Source: Hofstenia miamia (Eukaryota; Xenacoelomorpha; Acoela). From it: a stretch of DNA of 64,000 bases. A model generated the notes under the pieces. The model was not told the DNA's origin, ran no database searches, and was given only the letters and a program-made list of their open reading frames with translations. Shown piece after piece: positions 56,604-64,000 of this stretch. The stretch's first letter is position 1, and each line of letters starts with the position of its first letter. The DNA is taken from the NCBI GenBank assembly GCA_004352715.1, contig SCFE01000016.1:2131669-2195668 (forward strand), written 5' to 3'. The position numbers and the translations under genes are program-made.

Positions 56604-59044
56604 CTTTCGGATGACACATTTTGATTTGAGAAACACAAGATTAAGATATATTAAAGACAAGTAGAATAACCATTGCGGATGAAGTGATATACGTGTAACA
56701 TGAAAGAGCTAATTGTTGTGAATTTTTGCGAATTAATAAGGGGAAAGGCGAATTGCTAATACATACATATTCAATTCAATTTTCACTAACCGAATGTTAT
56801 TGAAAGATATCATTAAATAATAGCCAAGCAACAATTTAAATGATAGAAAGCCGAAAAGTTGAATTTCAACAATATCGACCCAGCCGACAAGCTAATCGGT
56901 CGCTGTGCAGCTGAGCTCATACATATACATAAACTTGCTCAATGCAGATTTGTTGCTTTACAAAACGGGTAAAGGCGTACCTGAAAATTGCATTTTCGCG
57001 AAATGAAACAATTCTAAACTAGATAAGTTTGAAAAGAATTAAATAAAAATTTTGCGGTACTTATCTAATTTTGTTGTTCTTAAACCATTGGTTGTTCTTT
57101 CTTCATAAAAGGATTGCTGTAAAATTAGTAGTATTTCAACAGGGTTAGCAGAAAAATACAATGCTCGTAAACAATAGCAAACATTGAATTATGATAAACT
57201 TATTAAGTTTTGACACTTTTTCTGTAGTACGAATAGACGAATTCCAATGCTTTCCCAAACTTTCCATAAAATTCTATAGGAATTTGAAAAAAGATAACAA
57301 GCATTGCAAAAACATATGCTTAAAACATCCAAGTTTTAGACATGCTATCACTGACAGCTAGCAGGGCTCTAAATTCAAAGCAAAGGCATAGTTGACTTGC
57401 ACATATTGAGATTTTATGACAGAGAAGAGAATATGCTTACTAGGATAAGCGTATAAAGCCATCATTAGATAAATAAGAAGACACTTTGCAAACAATTGAT
57501 ACGAAATGAAGTCAACAAAAGAATAAATTTGCTAAAGAGTTTCATAAATCAACGACAAATAAAATAAAGAGAATAATATCACTTAGACGATACAGGAAAC
57601 AACATGCACCAATATTTCCTAAATTGAACAAATGCGCAGTGCATTAAAGCAATTTTCAAATTGAAAGATACATTATCTCTTGTTTTTACTCTCTCCAGAC
57701 AGAAATTGATAAAAACATTGTAAGATTGCCTTCTACTCAAACTAAGAAAAGTAAACTCGACTAAAATACAAGTTTCAGGTGATCAACATAACTTTTGGTT
57801 GAACAGTTTTTTTTGAATTGATGTTAATTTGCAGTTTCAAAAAATTCCATTGAACCAATAAAAGGCCACAAACATATATAAGGCAAGTAATATAATTTCT
57901 TAGAATTACCTTAAGCAATAATCAAATACCATTTTAAACTTAAACTTTCTGATATCCTTGGAAAAGATCAAACCGCTTTGCTCACATTTTTTGACAAGGT
58001 CCCGCAAGCCTATTAAGGCAACTGAAAATGCTTGGATATGGAATGGATACATCTTATAGGAAGAAATTGTCTCATGTAATAGTGAATATTTGAGCATAAA
58101 ATTATTACTATGGCTGAAGTACGTCAAAGCATTCTTTCAAAGTCATATTTTCTAAAAATCCTTCAAAATAGAGAATAATTAATGTTCAGATGATAGGTAC
58201 ATCTAAGATCCATGGGAATAGCTAATCGCAACGAGAAGCTGTTTTCTGCTAAAATCACGTCTGGGCGCATCATGCGCGAAATGAGAATATCGTGGCGCCC
58301 TAGGCGCGCTTACAAGATCTTGCTATCGGTTAGGAAGGATACTCTCATATCCTGTGCTGATTCTGGATTTTAGATAACTTTATTAGTTCGCGAGTTATAG
58401 CAACTTAAAATTTTGAAAAAGTAACAATCACAGACTAAAAATATTCGTATGATATTTAAGGTTAAGAACTATTTTTTGGTGAACAATAAGTATTTTTAGG
58501 CCCACAAAAAACTCAAGTAATTAAGTTACTGAATTAAATTCTAAATTGAATTGATTTCATACTTTAAAGTGTACTTAATAAAATGCTAAAATAATTTTTA
58601 AAATTAAAATTTAAGTCGACCTTGAAAAATCAAGGAAGTGTTTAGCAAATTGCAATTTGGAAAGAAAGTATGCGAGGAATTCAAAATTGTTGTCTATTTA
58701 GAGTCAAATATAACAGCATATAAATCAAACTTTCAGAGCAAATGTCTTGAATTGGCGTCCATTTAAAGTTGTAAAAGTGCAGTTTGAAAATGGCAAAGTT
58801 ATTCAGCTAATTAACTTTTCATTTTGCTGTACACCTGCTAAATATATTCTATTACTCTCTGACTTTATAACCATCACACAATTCTATAAAAATGTATTGA
58901 AACATTTATATCTTGCGCTTTATGGAATGTATATTTGTACTTAATATTTGAATCTAACATTAATGCACAACACACCAACTATGGAAATGCAATGGGGTAA
59001 ACTCCGCATTTTTACAAAGGGTCATTTAATATTTGAAGGAGCAA

Positions 59045-59046
<2 letters not shown>
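56604..59046. other. AT-rich interval without recognisable genes
   Basis: A GC-rich pocket at 58260-58312 contains palindromic words (GCGCATCATGCGC, GGCGCCCTAGGCGCGC). Otherwise nothing recognised. Confidence 0.4.
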
Positions 59047-59075
<29 letters not shown>

Positions 59076-59126
59076 NNNNNNNNNNNNNNNNNNNNNNNNN
59101 NNNNNNNNNNNNNNNNNNNNNNNNNN

Positions 59127-59157
<31 letters not shown>
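59047..59157. repeat. (TA)n microsatellite with 51-N gap
   Basis: TA runs around Ns at 59076-59126. Confidence 0.9.
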
Positions 59158-59159
<2 letters not shown>

Positions 59160-60319
59160 TGTCAATATCAAAGTTCATTATCACACTTAACGCTGTACCA
59201 AAGATCAATTTTATAAAGTGGGAACATCGCATAATCGTTTTTGACCTACTAAATGTTTGGAAATTTTCATATTTTTGTTAAAAAACAGTATCAACAGCCT
59301 TACAAAAAACAAACAGTGATTTCTTTTGAAGAGCCCTACTGTATGACATATAATATAGGAAAAGTATGGGTGGTATGTTGAGCTATTTTTGTAAAACAAT
59401 TGAAACATTCTTTTTTCATTTTAATTGAAACTGGAGTATTTTGGGTTATTCATAAACGAAAAATTAATTGATGAAATAGAATCGTCATGCTTAACAAGTA
59501 TTGTGTAATATCACTAATCTGGATAGTCAAGTAAAGTTCGCAAAATAAATTTTTAAGCTTAGTGAAGGATAGAAACAGACGTTAAGGGTATATTCTAGTA
59601 GAAAAAAAGCGGTAAAACGACTCTTCACATCATGCATGTGTAGATAACATTGTCTCGCAATGGCATTCACTGATGAAAATACAGTGCAGGTAAGGGAGTG
59701 GTAGCTTGCGAAAAATTTCAGCCAACCCTTAGTTAAAATTTTCAAACATAGCAATTTCAATAAAGCCATTGATTTTCATCAATACATTATAACAAAATGG
59801 GAAATAACCCTTACAAGTATGTGATTGCAACAGCGTTTCTCCATCTATGAGCGACAATTAATATATCATTTTCAAAAGACCTTTAAGAAAGTGCCTTACC
59901 CACTCTCCTTACACAAGCACATCACATTCCATGTACGTCAGTGAAGGGAAGGGGCTAGTTACTATTGTAGTCTCTTTTACGTTTACTAATTGATTTAAAT
60001 TCAGTCTACTTTATCAATGGATTACTTGGATATTTATCAAATGAAAGCAGCCTTTTGTAAATTTAGATCAAGATAAAACACATGTAGCATTAGTGAGCAT
60101 ATGGACACTTTTCAAACAAATGTGTAGTAAATTTACAACGAATAATTTATGATAACAGCTCTCTTTACCCTTCAACTTTCATTCCAAGTTAAACCTTTTG
60201 CTATTTAATAATTGTTTGCATAAGATAGGACAAAAATTTTAACTCAACTATTGTGGTATCAATTAATGGTGTGTAAAACACCATAAAACTTTCGATATTA
60301 AACAATTTTTAACCATTTC
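59158..60319. other. AT-rich interval without recognisable genes
   Basis: Short frames only; no coding similarity recognised. Confidence 0.35.
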
Positions 60320-60425
60320 AATATATATATATATATATATATTTGTGCTGGATGCGGTCCGGGTAATCTGGTAAGGTTAAATCCGGTCAAACAGGTACGG
60401 CTACAGCCGGTTAATCAGGTTAAAA
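60320..60425. repeat. (TA)n followed by degenerate CCGGTT-type repeats
   Basis: TA run 60320-60342, then about four imperfect units of ~22 bp built on TCCGGTxAAxCAGGT (60350-60425). Possibly one end of a hAT-like element; no second end found. Confidence 0.5.
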
Positions 60426-60824
60426 TCCGATTAAAAAATTCTATTTTTGCTTTTCAAAATTTATTGATTACAATGATTGCAATGTTACAAAACAACAGAA
60501 ATTGTCTCAAAGACTGCAAGGATTCATTCTTGTTGTCATTCTGGTCCTAATCTACATTTTACCATTCAAATTATGGAATAGCAATATTTGAAATAAATTT
60601 ATCAAATTTAAGAGAAAATGATGCATCGACTACAACATGTTTGAATTCGCATTGTTGTTGTTAGATAAAATCATTCATAGATAAAATCATTCATAAAGTT
60701 CTAATTTCGTATTCTACTCCATTTTGTGTAACTACACACATTTCTTTCATTAAATTTCGATAGACTTTGCGTTCATTTTCATTGTTTGCCATATAAAATT
60801 TTCAGTTCTAAAATCACGAAGACG

Positions 60825-60851
60825 ATATATATATATATATATATATATATA
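60825..60851. repeat. (TA)n microsatellite
   Basis: TA run at the 3' end of the minus-strand PLE fragment. Confidence 0.9.
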
Positions 60852-61320
60852 ATTCGGTTACTGAGAAACATTGATTGGAATAAACCACAACTTTTAAAGT
60901 TTTCGATTTTTAAAAAATCATCATTAGAACAAAATTGTGGCAACATAAATTTACAGTAAACTACAAAATCTATTAAATTATAAATATGCATGCACTTAAA
61001 ATATCTTTAATATGGTTGAACTTTGTTGATTATTAAGTAATTGCTCTTTATTTTTGTTCTTAATGTACAGAGCTTAAATCTTTAGTTCTTTTTAATATTG
61101 TAAAATTTTTATGCTTGGTTGATGTTTATGCATAAATATTTCTGATTTTAGATGCACCAATATGTTCTTTTGCTCTTGTAATTAAATGACGACTTCTTTC
61201 ACCAATGTACGATTTTTGACAATAGTCACAGTTATATTCATAAAGTAAAGACGAAATCAAGTCTAATTCAAGAGGATCCTTATTTTTGACGATATCAGGT
61301 GTTCTTAATGATTGAAAATT
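60852..61320 (-). pseudogene. Penelope-like element fragment (GIY-YIG domain)
   Basis: Minus strand from about 61316: SLRTPDIVKNKDPLELDLIS, then LLYEYNCDYCQKSYIGERSR and RAKEHIG, the GIY-YIG nuclease of a PLE related to that at 27349-28172 (there IYKYQCDDCKKSYIGET). It ends early at a stop near 61128. The 3' part contains AAGTGCATGCATATTTATAA, shared with the other PLE ends, and a stem GATTTTT...AAAAATCGAAAAC at about 60900-60930. Runs into (TA)n at 60825-60851. Confidence 0.75.
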
Positions 61321-61544
61321 GGTGCTAGGATGGTATTATTTAGATCTTTGTTAAGCATTTTAAGTTTAGGGTTCTTACAGATGTTTCAATATATGGCAAT
61401 TTCCAAAAGATTTTTTCATGCTCTTGGTTTTCATTTTCAAAGATGTTATCAGTCAGTGGACTTAGGAGGAGTTAATTTACAATTTTTTAAATTTATTTGC
61501 TAGGATAATAATTCTGCTTAAAATGCTCAAAAAGTAGATCTAAT

Positions 61545-61674
61545 GATTTTAAGTGCATTCATATTTATAATTTAATAGATCTTGTAATTTACTTTAAATG
61601 TATGTTACAGCAATCTTGTTTTGATGATGATTTTTTAAAAATCGAAAACTTTAAACGTTGTGGTTTGTTCCAAT

Positions 61675-61677
<3 letters not shown>
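61545..61677 (+). repeat. Inverted copy of the PLE 3' end
   Basis: From TTTTAAGTGCATTCATATTT at about 61547 through TTTTTTAAAAATCGAAAAC to TTGTTCCAATCAATAT at 61677, this is the reverse-strand counterpart of 60866-61004. The two copies face outward, each followed by (TA)n. PLEs are known to carry partial, sometimes inverted, terminal copies. Confidence 0.75.

Positions 61678-61713
<36 letters not shown>
61678..61713. repeat. (TA)n microsatellite
   Basis: TA run directly at the inverted PLE terminal copy. Confidence 0.9.
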
Positions 61714-61718
<5 letters not shown>

Positions 61719-63637
61719 AATAATCACGAGTAAAATCTCATTATAGTATACATTCAAATTACAATGTTTTACAGAAATGCTCAATCAATATTCAGTAAGT
61801 GTTAATACATTAAATTCTTGGGATTTTGGGCGCCCACTATTAGAAATAGAAATAGTTAAATTAGTGACGCGATGAGCTTAATGGCTATATTTTAGTTTTA
61901 ATTTAGAAATTTTATGCTTGCTTAGAGATTAATTAATTAAACCGGCAGCCTGCTAAAATTTTCAAAATTTTTATAACAAGATCATCGATTTATTGGAAAA
62001 ACTGATTCATGAAAATCTCTACATAAACTGATCGTTTTTATGTAATCATTTACATGTCTTGTAAATATACAAGAACAATCGGAATAATAAAGAAAATAGT
62101 TTCTATGATGAAAACCACTAGATATAACTTTTTATCATTATGTTCACATATGTGCGTACAGCGATTTTATGATGAGACACGCAGGGCCCTTTTAAATTTT
62201 CATTACATATCTCAACAGAACCGTCGTTAAAGAGCGTAATATGATACAACTATACTTCATTTATTTCAGAAGAGCGTTGACGAAGATTGTTTACAAGGTG
62301 AGGTGGTCAACCTAATGGTTGGTCAGACTTTACTCTATATATCAGTGCGTACATTTATGACATCCTGACATTAACAATTGCTAACTCCCACCTACACAAA
62401 GACTTAAAAATTACAATTAAACAGACATGCCTTAAAAGCAAACACCTGAGCTTGCTTCGAAACGTCAAACCATTAGACTGATGAATAAATGTATAAAAGA
62501 AATTGAAAATTAATATTCTAATTTGCATTAAGTGTTCAAATTGAAATGTCTCTCAACAACTGAAATGGTTACTAATAAGATAAAATGATAATGAACATCA
62601 GTTGTAAGGATCAAAAGCCATTAAAATGAACCCAACTTTGCATAAATTTACAAATCATAATTTACTGTTTTTGAAGAATATCTGAATCATTATATTAAAA
62701 AAAACAATTGTTGGATAGCATTAATCTTTCCAACAAAAAAAACCTTCAATACATTAGGTAAATTAATAATTTTGTAGCATTTTACAAAATTTAACTCGAT
62801 AAATTGGTCATTTTTAAGCATGTGGAACACTTATGACACTTCCAATATATTGAAGTTGTTAGCAGCATATTTACTTCTGCAAAAGTTGACATTAAAATAG
62901 ATGCAAGGTTATATTCAAATATATTTTAATCTTTATGAATCTAAATTTAAGACAGTGGAAATCAAATGCATAGGTCAAGTACATGGGCATAGATAAAAGT
63001 TCATATATAACACTCAATGCAAAGTGAATAAAAGTTACCAGACACAGATAAAATGTCAAAACAGTCTCTAATAAGAGCATTGGAACTGAATAGATGCGTG
63101 AACACCAATGAGTAATTTGCTCTCTCTTACCGCGCTAGAGAGCGACATTAGAAGCAACAGTACAATTTAAACTCACGCTATTAAATGTTGCAGTGTGATA
63201 GAATTAATTCACCAGTGTGTTTTTCGTTTATTCCCCATGCCTTGCATTTATCAATTTAGTAGAATGATCTATGAAATTATCATTCTCACACAAACACGAA
63301 ACCTCTTCAAACCGCAACTCTTTTCAACTACAGATATATATCAAATGCAGACCGGTATTCAGTAAAGACACATTTGATTACAATCATTAAATGTTTGAAT
63401 TAGATGCACATAGCGACCAATGATGATAATTTCACTTAAGTTCTACTGGTTGTTAGTGGTTAACAAATAGAGCTGGAGTAATTCATTGTTAATTGATAAT
63501 TGACTTATCATTTCGTAATTGATAATTGATTGATTCAATTGCTAAACTCGATTCAATTAGTTGTTGACTGAATTGCTTGGAATACTCTTGTAATTTGATT
63601 TTCAAACAGCCTATTATATTAACAAATGGCAAAAGGC

Positions 63638-63676
<39 letters not shown>

Positions 63677-64000
63677 CGCTTAGTAATTTAATTTCTGTAT
63701 ATATTGGAGCTTTGAAAAATGTTGCGTATGTATTGGTGCTTTGTAATATGGGCGAATAAAAAAATATAAAGGAAAATTCTATTTTTTGAACAAATTTCTG
63801 AACACTTTTTTATTGATTGATTCTATTTATAAAGGTGCATTTAATGATATAAAGAAAAAAATAATTTCAAAATGCTGTACCAAAAATTGTTGGCGCTTTG
63901 TAATATGGTAATTTCTAAAATTTGGCATTGTAATGGCGAGGCTCGATTCTCATATTACAAATTGCCAATATCTGTATAGACGTATGTATCTACATATATA
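61714..64000. other. AT-rich interval without recognisable genes
   Basis: A (TA)n run lies at 63641-63673. The 63490-63560 segment repeats TAATTGATAATTGA-type words. A GCTTCGAAACGTC word at 62454-62466 recalls retroelement termini but has no coding context. Confidence 0.4.

Noticed and set aside
60890-60945. Hammerhead in the PLE end near 60.9 kb and its inverted copy at 61.6 kb
   Set aside because: Core bases differ (CTAATGA, TTGATGA) and the base at the cleavage position would be G, which is not accepted.
62440-62480. GAGCTTGCTTCGAAACGTC as a PLE terminal motif
   Set aside because: No CTGANGA core and no coding remnant next to it.
47718-64000. Numerous 60-85-codon frames as host genes
   Set aside because: No domain, no conserved motif, no splice-consistent partners; length expected by chance in AT-rich DNA of this size.

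Overview
The window is eukaryotic, almost certainly from an invertebrate animal. It is strongly AT-rich, carries many (TA)n and (TTA)n microsatellites, and has four N gaps (about 1000, 315, 438 and 51 bases). The only host gene I can support is split by introns. The species cannot be fixed from the sequence: the kinase is conserved across animals, and the mix of mobile elements (Polinton, Penelope-like, CR1/L2-like and R4/Dong-like LINEs, hAT, mariner, P, TTAA-target elements) fits several invertebrate phyla.

Layout. 1-2660: decayed Polinton/Maverick fragment on the minus strand (unknown ORF, integrase, small basic virion-type protein), cut by assembly duplications. 4050-4606: 3' end of a Penelope-like element (PLE). 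5068-5790: mariner transposase pseudogene. 6230-10330: a nested pair, in which an R4/Dong-type LINE (minus) sits in the (TTA)n tail of an older LINE (plus). 10480-11010: hAT transposase relic. 11483-19076: three decayed CR1/L2-like LINEs. 19578-19838: a MITE inside a (TA)n tract. 19890-23620: a LINE (minus) split by a 2.4-kb hAT element with an exact 8-bp target duplication. 27242-28172: a PLE fragment with a GIY-YIG endonuclease domain and a candidate hammerhead ribozyme. 28380-30290: an unusual reverse-transcriptase relic. 32110-33700: an 84-bp-period repeat.

35201-43459 (minus) is the cAMP-dependent protein kinase catalytic subunit in four coding exons, 375 codons, every splice site GT-AG, no frame breaks. 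Its first intron holds two different mariner-superfamily elements with recognisable ends. Upstream of the gene lie a P element (44901-46816; 31-bp inverted repeats, THAP domain, broken transposase) and a TTAA-flanked element (46900-47713). 47.7-64 kb is mostly non-coding AT-rich DNA with a hAT-like MITE (52498-52822), two strong hairpins near 56.5 kb and a PLE 3'-end inverted repeat near 61 kb.

The most interesting points are (1) the candidate hammerhead ribozyme at the PLE 3' end, with a palindromic stem III and a stem I containing an internal loop; (2) the repeated coincidence of retroelement ends with (TA)n or (TTA)n tracts; (3) a tRNA-like A-box/B-box pair at the 5' end of the R4-like LINE; (4) single-N joins flanked by direct duplications, which look like unmerged haplotypes and distort ORFs. 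Apart from the kinase, every coding stretch I could identify is a broken mobile-element gene.
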